Shown here piece by piece: positions 1-6,063 of a stretch of 10,554 bases of DNA; the first letter of the stretch is position 1, and each line of letters opens with the position of its first letter. The stretch is from Candidatus Alkanophagales archaeon (GTDB taxonomy: Archaea > Halobacteriota > Syntropharchaeia > Alkanophagales > B39-G2): NCBI GenBank assembly GCA_003661185.1, contig QMVQ01000038.1, positions 1 to 10,554 of the forward strand, written 5' to 3'. Below the pieces are notes generated by a model. It ran no database searches, was not told where the DNA came from, and saw only the letters and a program-made list of their open reading frames with translations. A program made the translations under genes and the position numbers.

Positions 1-1965
1 AGCCTTAGCGACATCTTCGAGCGTTCTAAAGCCATGAGCGTGCAGACGCCTCGCGAGCGTCCTCCCGACACCCCTAAGCCGCACTAAGCTCAACAAATCC
101 GTCTTTATTCCATATCTTATTCTTTCTTTCAAAATCATAAGTTCACTTTCCATTTCAGAGCGTTGCAGGTGCTTTGCGAGCCGAGAAGCCGCATATGCCA
201 GCCACCCCAACGTGTAAACGTTACTATATATCTCGCCGGGGTAAACGCCGAAACGCTCTTTTATCTCAGGGTAGCTCCTCTCGTTTATCCAAGCGTGCAT
301 GATGACTGCGGTGCCGAGCGCTCTGACGTTCTCAAAAAGCCACCCTACATTCCTCGTGAGCGTTGTCGCAACCTCCAACGCCCCTTTTATCCTAAAAGGA
401 GAAACTTCGTCGCACGCGCACAGCAGGACGAGGAGGTCAAACTCGTTACACTCCGCAGTGCTTAAAAACTCAATGCCGTCCCGCAGGCATAAAGCCGAAT
501 TTAAGGATAGGTAAAGGCGAGAAGTCAGGACGCCGAAGTCCGTAGGCATCACCTTGTCCCGCATCTTCATGATGAAGCCCTTCTCAGCAAGACTCATGAG
601 AATCTCCTCGACGCCCTCCTCAAAGCCGAAGTAGAAAAGCTCATCTAATTGTCTCTGGTGCGCGAAAAACGTGTTTTTCACGAACTCTGCGACCTCACCG
701 CTCGTGCGTGCGCCGCTGACGATGGTCGCCAGTATCTGCTCTTCCAGCATTTCCTCCGAAAACTGCGAGAATATCGGTTCTGGCGTCCCCTTTATGTAAA
801 GCCGTTCTATCTCCCGCTGCTCGGCTTTATTTCTTGCAACGATGACTCCGACGCCGAAGTCGTCATGTTCTGGGCGTCCCGCTCGTCCAAAGACCTGCTT
901 GACCCAGAATACTGGCATAGGCTCGCTCATGACGCCCGAGAAGAACTTGTAGTTGCGGATGAGTGCAATTTTCGCAGGCAGCGAAACGCCCATCGCCAGC
1001 GTCGGCGTGCAGCATATTACTTTTATCAGGCGGCGACGGAAGCCCTCCTCGATGGCTCTCCGCTGTTCGGGGTGCAGCCAAGCGTTGTGGTAAGCGACGC
1101 CCGCTCTCACAAAATTTGCAAGCTCGTCGACGCCGAAATCAACACTCTCCGCAAGCTCCTCCAACTCCTTAAGCTCGTCTTCCGTGAATATTAGCGTCGT
1201 TTGCGCCCTCAATTTCTCAGCAAGCTTCTTGCAAAACGCCACGGAGCCGCGTTTCGTGTTCACGAAGACCAGAAGCTGCGCATCGCTACGAATTGCCTCG
1301 ATAATGTAGTGTAGGAGCCCCGCATCCGTCCTCGCAAGTAAAACTTCTTCACGCAGCGGCACCGGGCGCCACTCGCTCCTTACAAGCTCTGCATCAAGCC
1401 ATGCTGCGAAATCCTCGCAATTGGAAATCGTGGCGGAAAGTCCTAAGATTCTCGCTTCGGGGTTGAAGCTTCTGAACCTCGCTATTGCCCCCTCCAGCCT
1501 CGGACCGCGAGCGACATCACCGAGCATATGAACCTCGTCAATCACCGCTACCGTGACCTCATGCAACCACTCAGGCCTCAGCCTCGTCAGCGAGTCGAAC
1601 TTTTCAAGCGTCAAAATTATGATGTCGCCCATTCGCAGCTCGTATGACGGGCTATCATAGTCTCCCGTCGAGATTTTGACTTTTGCGAGCCTTCTGTATT
1701 TCTTTGTAAAATCCAAATACTTCTCGTAAGCCAGAGCGTTCAGTGGCACCACGTAAATACATTTGCCGTCCTCTTCGACGACTGACTTCAGCATCACGAG
1801 TTCTGCGATAAGCGTCTTCCCGCTCGCCGTCGGCGACGCAACCACGAAGTTCCGTCGCTTCTCCAGAATGCCGGAACGCACCGCAAGCTCCTGCGGCGGG
1901 AAAAGCTCGAAGTCGCCCAGTGCGTCCTTCACTCGCTCGTTCAGCTTTAACTCGCTCGTTCTCAC
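1..1965 (-). CDS. hel308: ATP-dependent DNA helicase Hel308, C-terminus cut by window edge
   Basis: I translated the reverse strand from a GTG at 1965 and found no stop down to base 1, giving 655 codons. The order of motifs is that of Hel308, a Ski2-like superfamily 2 helicase: Q-motif-like LFPPQELAV (residues 21-29), Walker A SPTASGKT (44-51), DEVH (143-146), LSAT (176-179), TPTLAMGVSLPA (about 320-331) and QVFGRAGRPE (357-366). A helix-hairpin-helix region with LRGVGRTLARRLHAHGF follows near residue 630, as in the family's DNA-binding domain. Hel308 unwinds lagging strands at stalled forks in a 3'-5' direction. The family is usually about 700-750 residues, so a short C-terminal part lies outside the window. 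An in-frame TGA lies 9 codons upstream of the GTG, so this is the only ordinary start. No Shine-Dalgarno is visible; a weak TATA-like stretch 20-28 bases upstream suggests a leaderless message. Confidence 0.95.
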   Translation of the reverse strand, partial: MRTSELKLNERVKDALGDFELFPPQELAVRSGILEKRRNFVVASPTASGKTLIAELVMLKSVVEEDGKCIYVVPLNALAYEKYLDFTKKYRRLAKVKISTGDYDSPSYELRMGDIIILTLEKFDSLTRLRPEWLHEVTVAVIDEVHMLGDVARGPRLEGAIARFRSFNPEARILGLSATISNCEDFAAWLDAELVRSEWRPVPLREEVLLARTDAGLLHYIIEAIRSDAQLLVFVNTKRGSVAFCKKLAEKLRAQTTLIFTEDELKELEELAESVDFGVDELANFVRAGVAYHNAWLHPEQRRAIEEGFRRRLIKVICCTPTLAMGVSLPAKIALIRNYKFFSGVMSEPMPVFWVKQVFGRAGRPEHDDFGVGVIVARNKAEQREIERLYIKGTPEPIFSQFSEEMLEEQILATIVSGARTSGEVAEFVKNTFFAHQRQLDELFYFGFEEGVEEILMSLAEKGFIMKMRDKVMPTDFGVLTSRLYLSLNSALCLRDGIEFLSTAECNEFDLLVLLCACDEVSPFRIKGALEVATTLTRNVGWLFENVRALGTAVIMHAWINERSYPEIKERFGVYPGEIYSNVYTLGWLAYAASRLAKHLQRSEMESELMILKERIRYGIKTDLLSLVRLRGVGRTLARRLHAHGFRTLEDVAKA

Positions 1966-1983
1966 ACGTATCGCCCGGTAAGG

Positions 1984-1993
1984 GTTAAATGTT
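1984..1993 (-). promoter_or_regulatory. weak TATA-like element upstream of hel308
   Basis: On the minus strand the AT-rich stretch AACATTTAAC lies about 20-28 bases before the GTG start. That is the spacing expected for a leaderless archaeal message. The match to a TATA box is poor, and the site overlaps the end of the upstream reading frame. Confidence 0.25.
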
Positions 1994-2428
1994 CAAATCA
2001 GCTTTTTTGCAACCTGTTTGCAGCGAGGAGGAGGCAAATGTCGAGACGATGCTGACTGCGACCTTCAGCATCTCCGGTAAGTCCCTCCGCATGAAAAAGC
2101 TAAGGCGTAAACTTAGGAGACGTAGGACAACCCATACCTGATGATGTGCGGCTCTAACTCCCCCGTTTCTTCTTCCCTCCCCCTCTTTCCGCTGCTCGCC
2201 CTGTGCATTAGCTATTCCGCGAAAACCATGAAGGCGGCGGTCGCTACAAGCTGAACGCCATCTCAAACCCCTCACATTCCAACACATGACGGAAAGTAAA
2301 ACAAGAATCGCCAGCTTTTCGTAATCTGAGAGGTAGCGTATGTATTCGCTTGCGAAATAAATGACGCCCACCACGTGCATCAGGATGCCGAACGCATAAA
2401 GCGCATGGATGCCTACCCGCTCAGTCAT
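1985..2428 (-). CDS. small membrane protein gene, probably frame-disrupted in its 3' half
   Basis: The open frame has 147 codons and starts at ATG 2428, preceded by a strong ribosome-binding site (GGTGAGG, 4-base gap). Residues 1-50 look like a real membrane protein: one hydrophobic stretch at about 8-27 (HALYAFGILMHVVGVIYFAS) and another at about 38-50 (KLAILVLLSVMCW). After about residue 52 this frame becomes arginine-, glycine- and serine-rich with no protein-like pattern. The neighbouring minus-strand frame reads QLVATAAFMVFAE, then after a TAG EEETGELEPHIIRYGLSYVS, ending at a TAA at 2113-2115. That is more natural as a helix and C-terminal tail. I infer one or more frameshifts (a decaying gene or sequence error), though a short protein ending differently is possible. 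It lies immediately downstream of the right end of the tnpB element and upstream of hel308. I do not recognise the family. Confidence 0.5.
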   Translation of the reverse strand: MTERVGIHALYAFGILMHVVGVIYFASEYIRYLSDYEKLAILVLLSVMCWNVRGLRWRSACSDRRLHGFRGIANAQGEQRKEGEGRRNGGVRAAHHQVWVVLRLLSLRLSFFMRRDLPEMLKVAVSIVSTFASSSLQTGCKKADLNI

Positions 2429-2432
2429 AATA

Positions 2433-2439
2433 CCTCACC
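2433..2439 (-). promoter_or_regulatory. ribosome-binding site of the small membrane-protein gene
   Basis: The minus strand reads GGTGAGG followed by TATT and the ATG at 2428. This is a near-perfect archaeal Shine-Dalgarno with a 4-base gap. It fixes the start and is the main argument that the first half of this ORF is, or was, a gene. It lies only about 17 bases from the presumed end of the insertion element. Confidence 0.6.
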
Positions 2440-2456
2440 TTCATTATTGGTAGCCT

Positions 2457-2566
2457 GTGAACTACCACCGTCTAAAGACGGTGGCTTCCCCCAGATAAAC
2501 ACGCACGGCTGGGGTCGGGCGGTTCACGCGCCCCGCTGCCACCCATCTCACCTTCCTCAGAGCGGG
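2457..2566 (-). ncRNA. predicted TnpB guide RNA scaffold (omega RNA / reRNA), start not defined
   Basis: TnpB nucleases use an RNA made from the 3' end of tnpB and the right end of the element, with the guide taken from flanking DNA. Here three perfect stems follow one another at the 3' end of tnpB. They pair 2517-2521 with 2529-2533 (5 bp), 2489-2494 with 2509-2514 (6 bp) and 2465-2473 with 2476-2484 (9 bp). The gaps between them are only 2 and 4 bases. An alternative 6 bp stem pairs 2532-2537 with 2561-2566. All but the last few bases are also coding. By position the guide would begin at about 2456 and read AGGCTACCAATAATGAAGG on the minus strand. The 5' end is unknown; the scaffold may extend further into tnpB. 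Confidence 0.45.
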
Positions 2567-3685
2567 AAGTCTCTTGACGGACGGCACGTTTTCTTTCAAG
2601 TATGTGTATCCCCTTAGAGCTATATTTAGCGAAGCAATCCTATCTGCGTGGTCTTGCAGTCCACAACTGCATTTAAACAACCTTTTTCTCCTAACTCCTC
2701 TACCCCCACACAGGGGACACCTGTGTGAGGTGTTACGGGGATCAACTCTCTCGACTAGCACATCATCCCACAGAGCTTTGTACTCTATGAAGCTCTGGAT
2801 CATCGCATAGGGAATTTTGTGCAAGCGACGATTCATTCTTTTTCCGTAATCAATTGATTCTCTCATTCCATTGAGGTTTTCCAGCACAATAATCGGCTTT
2901 GGAAACTGCTTTACAAACTCAACAACAATCCTTGATACCTTGTAACACCAATCTCTTACTGTATTCTTCTCAATCCTTCCCAGCACTTTAAGCATTGAAA
3001 GTTTCTTAGACTGAACCCTCTTCCTGATTAGGTCAAACTTATGCCTTAGAAACTTTAGCTCGTTGAACTCCAGAATTGCTGATTTCAACACTCTACCACT
3101 TTCGTCTAAAGCTGTTATGGCAACAGAGTTCTCGTTTACATCAATTCCGATGAAGGTTTTGGGCTCGTAAGATTTATTAAAATCCTTGCTTATGGTTACG
3201 TGCAGGTAGAATTCCCCATCCCTTTTCAGCAATTCAGCAGTTCCTATATCATACTTTCCCTTTAAAGCGTTGTAGAGATAAGCAAAATCCAAATCGCTCC
3301 CTTTAAGTCTGCCGTAAACGTGGACTCGTGGATACACAGATATCCTAACCGTAAAATCTTCCTTAACGACGTATCCCTCTTTATAGTTCATCCTTACTGG
3401 CATTGGCTTCTCTTTGGGTTTGGGAAATGAAGTATCTTTACCTTGCTTCCTTAGTTCAAAATAGGATTTTACAGCCTCCCTTGCCTTCTCCCTTGCCATC
3501 TTCTGGATGAGCTTTGACTTAACAGGATACGTCTCAAGCTTGTTTCTGTTTGTAGTGTTCAGCTTTTTACATGCTTCGAGGTATTGGTTGAACACATTGC
3601 GAATTTCGAGCATGAGTTCGTCAAGCAATTCTGGATTATCTGGGATAAGTTTGAAACACAATGTTCTCACTAACTTCTTTTCCAT
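2462..3685 (-). CDS. tnpB: RNA-guided nuclease TnpB (IS200/IS605 family OrfB), apparently intact
   Basis: The protein has 407 residues, the normal length for TnpB. The N-terminal half (about 1-170) matches the helix-turn-helix and wedge region, beginning with KLVRTLCFKLIP. The RuvC-like nuclease residues are all present: D182 in FIGIDVNENSVAI, E269 in IIVLENLNGMRES and D348 in DHADRIASLNIA. A zinc-finger insert carries C323, C326, C339 and C341 (CPLC then CSC). The ATG at 3685 fits a leaderless promoter at 3706-3716. TnpB is a Cas12-related nuclease that cuts DNA next to a short target-adjacent motif, guided by RNA from the element's right end, and helps the element persist after excision. 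The last 24 or so codons coincide with the structured RNA region; the stop lies directly beyond the right palindrome. No frameshift or missing catalytic residue is seen, so it could be active. Confidence 0.93.
   Translation of the reverse strand: MEKKLVRTLCFKLIPDNPELLDELMLEIRNVFNQYLEACKKLNTTNRNKLETYPVKSKLIQKMAREKAREAVKSYFELRKQGKDTSFPKPKEKPMPVRMNYKEGYVVKEDFTVRISVYPRVHVYGRLKGSDLDFAYLYNALKGKYDIGTAELLKRDGEFYLHVTISKDFNKSYEPKTFIGIDVNENSVAITALDESGRVLKSAILEFNELKFLRHKFDLIRKRVQSKKLSMLKVLGRIEKNTVRDWCYKVSRIVVEFVKQFPKPIIVLENLNGMRESIDYGKRMNRRLHKIPYAMIQSFIEYKALWDDVLVERVDPRNTSHRCPLCGGRGVRRKRLFKCSCGLQDHADRIASLNIALRGYTYLKENVPSVKRLPALRKVRWVAAGRVNRPTPAVRVYLGEATVFRRW
2465..2484. repeat. right-end palindrome of the tnpB element
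   Basis: The arms CCACCGTCT and AGACGGTGG are perfect 9-base complements around a 2-base centre. The palindrome encodes the last residues of TnpB just before the stop and would form the terminal hairpin recognised by a Y1 transposase. It is also the last stem of the predicted guide RNA scaffold. Confidence 0.8.
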
Positions 3686-3705
3686 GTTAGATAATTGTTA
3701 GAAAG

Positions 3706-3716
3706 TATTTAAATAT
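3706..3716 (-). promoter_or_regulatory. TATA box of tnpB (leaderless message expected)
   Basis: The minus strand reads ATATTTAAATA, centred 26 bases before the A of the tnpB ATG at 3685. There is no Shine-Dalgarno near the start. Spacing and sequence fit a classic archaeal leaderless promoter lying inside the element. Confidence 0.6.
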
Positions 3717-3737
3717 TTCCTACCCACCTCCCCTAAC

Positions 3738-3757
3738 CCACCGATTGAAATCGGTGG
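3738..3757. repeat. left-end palindrome of the tnpB element
   Basis: CCACCGATT and AATCGGTGG are perfect 9-base complements around a 2-base centre. Length, centre size and the outer six bases equal those of the right-end palindrome at 2465-2484, which supports the two as the paired ends of one IS605-type element. Confidence 0.75.
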
Positions 3758-3760
3758 TCC

Positions 3761-4325
3761 TCTTAGCGACATTTTATAGAACATAATTATAATTTCCTTA
3801 TAAGCATTTTTCCTTATTCAGAGAACAAACTCTTGACACCATTCATCATGCCAAAAGGTTTACAGGTATATTTTAACCCACTACCTGCGAATAGCAAAGC
3901 ATTTTGTCTGCAGTTATTACGGAATCCTTGTTCCTGCATCTGCGCTTAATTTCACTAAAATCTATAATTAAATAATTTCTTATAATAAGGTTGATCTGTA
4001 ATATCTTTAGTTTAGACGTTAATCCCAGCATATATGTGGCTTTTTATGTTAACCATAACAACAGTTTCAACAATTGCTATGCATCTTTGTTATTGAATTC
4101 TTTATGAAATTTTAAAGAGAATCTATAAACTGCTGACTACAGACAAGTTCAACGTTAATTATTCTGTATTCTTGCAATAGACTCACGCAGAGGTAATAGC
4201 TACTTGGGTTGTCCTTCGAAAATAATCTAATATTGAAAAGACGCCATCGCCAATCTCACCGCTTTCCTTTTGAAAAACATTATGCCGGATTATTTCTTAT
4301 CCGAATGGTCCCAGCACCCCAAAAT
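3761..4325. other. AT-rich intergenic region without a recognisable gene
   Basis: About 565 bases of clearly AT-rich DNA lie between the element and the promoter of the CBS gene. I find no open frame that looks coding, no tRNA or rRNA, and no direct-repeat array. Features are minor: an imperfect repeated stretch TAATTTC(C)TTATAA at about 3790 and 3973, and a short stem CGGAT (4286-4290) with ATCCG (4299-4303). It may be old element debris or a long regulatory region; nothing decides between these. Confidence 0.5.
3771..3779 (-). promoter_or_regulatory. candidate TATA box pointing into the element, possibly the displaced promoter of the small membrane-protein gene
   Basis: The minus strand reads CTATAAAAT, a good archaeal TATA match, just outside the left end of the element. 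Transcription would start about 25 bases on, inside the left end. Removing the element would place this box a few dozen bases upstream of the ribosome-binding site at 2433-2439. The surrounding DNA is AT-rich, so a chance match is possible. Confidence 0.3.
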
Positions 4326-4326
4326 C

Positions 4327-4337
4327 TTTAAATTTTA
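4327..4337 (+). promoter_or_regulatory. TATA box of the CBS-domain gene
   Basis: The stretch TTTAAATTTTA is preceded by AAAATC, which resembles a purine-rich B-recognition element. Transcription would begin near 4357, leaving a leader of about 60-70 bases before the start codon. It is the last AT-rich block before the G+C content rises again. Confidence 0.45.
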
Positions 4338-4350
4338 TGGTTGCGAACCA
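4338..4350. promoter_or_regulatory. inverted repeat between TATA box and predicted transcription start, candidate operator
   Basis: TGGTT-GCG-AACCA is a perfect 5-base inverted repeat with a 3-base centre. It directly abuts the TATA box, where a bound repressor would block initiation. A 5-base arm can occur by chance, so this is only a candidate. Confidence 0.3.
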
Positions 4351-4427
4351 AATTAAGAAGAGATGCCTGCAGGCTTTGCGAGCTGCGGGCTTAAAGCAAG
4401 GGTCTAATCTTCGAGGGAATGGTGGGT

Positions 4428-4973
4428 ATGGAGACGAATATCCCGGTAAAGGAGGTAATGGTGCGGGACGTTGTGAAGGCAGACATGAGGATGAACGCCA
4501 GGGACGCCGCCCGTATGATGTTGAAATACGACGTGGACAGTGTAATTATAGTGAATAGGGGGGAACCTATCGGCATCGTCACAGAAAGGGACATGATACG
4601 GGAGCTTGTATCGAAAGACATAAAGCCAAGCACGGTGGGGCTCAAAGACCTGATGAAGTCCCCTTTGGTTACGGCATCCCCGGATGACGACCTTATGGAA
4701 GTTGCGAGGATGATGCTGAAGAACAAGATACGGAGGGTTCCCGTGGTGGAGAACGGCAAACTTGTGGGCATAGTTGCGGATGTGGATATTCTAGCAGTCT
4801 ATTCTGAGATGAACTCCATCCTCGCAGAATTAGTAGAAATGAACGTGGAGCGCGAGATTGAGCAATCTGGAGAGGAGCTGTCACAGGGGATATGCGAGAG
4901 GTGCGGCACCTTTTCAGAGAACCTAAGCCTTGTAGATGGACTCTTGTTGTGTGAAAGCTGTAGGGAAGGGTGA
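4428..4973 (+). CDS. paired CBS-domain protein with C-terminal zinc ribbon
   Basis: From ATG 4428 the protein has 181 residues. Two CBS domains are clear: about 5-62, with GIVTERDMI, and about 71-127, with RRVPVVENGKLVGIVADVDIL. A short acidic helix (about 130-153) leads to a zinc ribbon with C156, C159, C175 and C178 (CERCG and CESC). Paired CBS modules bind adenine nucleotides or S-adenosyl ligands and act as energy or ligand sensors. The ribbon may contact nucleic acid or protein, but the regulated target is unknown. The frame also contains ATG 4419; I prefer 4428 because GAGG at 4413-4416 is about 11 bases from 4428 but only 2 from 4419. The gene has its own promoter and is convergent with radA. 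Such CBS-ribbon proteins are common in methanogens and relatives. Confidence 0.9.
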   Translation: METNIPVKEVMVRDVVKADMRMNARDAARMMLKYDVDSVIIVNRGEPIGIVTERDMIRELVSKDIKPSTVGLKDLMKSPLVTASPDDDLMEVARMMLKNKIRRVPVVENGKLVGIVADVDILAVYSEMNSILAELVEMNVEREIEQSGEELSQGICERCGTFSENLSLVDGLLLCESCREG

Positions 4974-5018
4974 CGGCATCTTATCCCGAGCGACATCGCC
5001 CTTACTCGGTAGACGTTC

Positions 5019-5034
5019 GCCGTTCTCGGCTTTT
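5019..5034 (+). terminator. possible terminator after the CBS gene
   Basis: GCCG-TTCT-CGGC is a 4 bp stem followed by TTTT, 46 bases after the CBS stop and just before the convergent radA stop. Archaeal termination relies mostly on the T-run, and this run is short. A second stem, CCGAG (4986-4990) with CTCGG (5005-5009), lies upstream. Confidence 0.3.
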
Positions 5035-5044
5035 CAGGTTGGCG

Positions 5045-6013
5045 TCAATCTCTGACGCCTTCGGGCTTTACTGCGAACACCACCTCCGCCTCGGGCAAGT
5101 TTGGGGAATCGACGAGGCGTGCTATCCTCTTTTCGCCTTTTGATTTCCGGAGGTAGACGCGGAAGGTGACGGTATGCCCGAGGACGTGCCCGCCGATGGG
5201 CTTAGTGGGGTCGCCGAAGAAGGCGTCGGGACGTGCGTGCACTTGGTTCGTGACCATGACGGCGGCATTGTTCAAATAAGCGAACCGCAAGGCGTCGTGC
5301 AGATGCTTATTTATCTTCTGCTGGCGGTCTACTAAGGAGCTTCTCCCCGGGTACTCAGCCCTGAAGTGCGCAGTCACCGAGTCTATTACGAGGAGGCGAA
5401 CCGGTTGCTCAGAGTCTTTCAGCTTGTCCGCAAGCTCCTGCGCCTTCTCTACGAGGAGCATTTGGTGGTTCGAGTTGTAGGCACGGGCGACGTGTATGTT
5501 CCTGAGCACTTTCATTGGGTCCAAATCAAGGGCTTCAGCCATCTGCTTTATTCGTTCAGGGCGAAAGGTGTTCTCCGTGTCTATGATGATGACGGAGCCT
5601 TCAAGTCCGCCGCGGTCTCTGGGTAGTTGGGCGTTCACCGCAAGCTGGTGCGCAATCTGCGTCTTTCCAGAGCCGAACTCGCCATAGAACTCTGTAATCG
5701 CCTGCGTCTCCAAGCCACCTCCGAGCAGCGTGTCAAGAGCGGAGGAACACGTCGTCAGCTTGCCTACTTCCCTGCGGCGCTCGAAGATGACGTCGCCGCT
5801 CTCAAAGCCGCCGACGTCCGCCAATTCACGAGCGGCGTTTATTATCTTGGCAGCGACACCCTCCCCAATCTCAGCGGCGGCGGCGAGCTCCGTCGGCGAG
5901 GCTACCGCCACTGCCTCCACGCTCGTGTAGCCTGACGCTCTTAGCTTCTCAGCAATTGCAGGACCAACCCCCGGGATGTCCTCTATGCTCTTAACTTCCT
6001 GCTTCATTTCCAC
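5045..6013 (-). CDS. radA: DNA repair and recombination protein RadA
   Basis: RadA is the archaeal RecA/Rad51 recombinase: it forms ATP-dependent filaments on single-stranded DNA and drives homologous pairing. The 322 residues match the usual length. An N-terminal helix-hairpin-helix domain (about 8-65, with [19 protein letters not shown]) is followed by a linker with GFESGD (69-74), where the polymerisation motif sits. The ATPase core has Walker A GEFGSGKT (111-118), the family stretch [11 protein letters not shown] (98-108) and Walker B LLVID (207-211). Loop 1 is near [15 protein letters not shown] (218-232) and loop 2 near [14 protein letters not shown] (267-280). The longest frame starts at GTG 6013; ATG 6007 two codons later is equally plausible, and neither has a strong Shine-Dalgarno. 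It lies 50 bases downstream of hdrA on the same strand, so read-through is possible, with a weak AT-rich element (about 6025-6036) as an alternative promoter. Confidence 0.97.
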   Translation of the reverse strand: MEMKQEVKSIEDIPGVGPAIAEKLRASGYTSVEAVAVASPTELAAAAEIGEGVAAKIINAARELADVGGFESGDVIFERRREVGKLTTCSSALDTLLGGGLETQAITEFYGEFGSGKTQIAHQLAVNAQLPRDRGGLEGSVIIIDTENTFRPERIKQMAEALDLDPMKVLRNIHVARAYNSNHQMLLVEKAQELADKLKDSEQPVRLLVIDSVTAHFRAEYPGRSSLVDRQQKINKHLHDALRFAYLNNAAVMVTNQVHARPDAFFGDPTKPIGGHVLGHTVTFRVYLRKSKGEKRIARLVDSPNLPEAEVVFAVKPEGVRD

Positions 6014-6063
6014 TCAGTCTGTTTGCACTTAATGTTCTTATCCTTTTCTCAACACACCAGCAT

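Larger units (their letters stand above)
2457..3760 (-). mobile_element. IS200/IS605-type element carrying tnpB only (IS1341-like organisation)
   Basis: The element contains a single tnpB and no Y1 tyrosine transposase (tnpA) on either strand or in the flanks shown. Such lone-tnpB elements depend on a TnpA supplied in trans. Two perfect 20-base palindromes mark the subterminal ends: 3738-3757 on the left (5' of tnpB) and 2465-2484 on the right. They share the outer CCACCG/CGGTGG arms and differ inside. IS605-family ends are imperfect hairpins without terminal inverted repeats or target duplication, so the exact ends cannot be set from one copy. I place the right end just after TTCAC (minus-strand 2461-2457) and the left end near 3760, each uncertain by roughly 20 bases. 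The element has a visibly lower G+C content than hel308, radA or hdrA, consistent with acquisition. Confidence 0.75.

Noticed and set aside
649..1194. Plus-strand 181-residue open frame
   Set aside because: It is antisense to the well-supported hel308, whose helicase motifs run through the same bases; the translation has no protein-like pattern.
2465..3757. CRISPR-like array suggested by the two similar palindromes
   Set aside because: There are only two copies 1.25 kb apart with different inner arms and a tnpB between them, which is what IS605-type ends look like.
3761..4325. Replication origin in the AT-rich region near DNA-repair genes
   Set aside because: No repeated origin-recognition boxes are seen and no orc1/cdc6 gene is in the window; AT-richness alone is not enough.
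4391..4771. Minus-strand 126-residue frame over the CBS gene
   Set aside because: It mirrors the CBS coding sequence, and its translation is serine/threonine-rich shadow sequence without a start signal.
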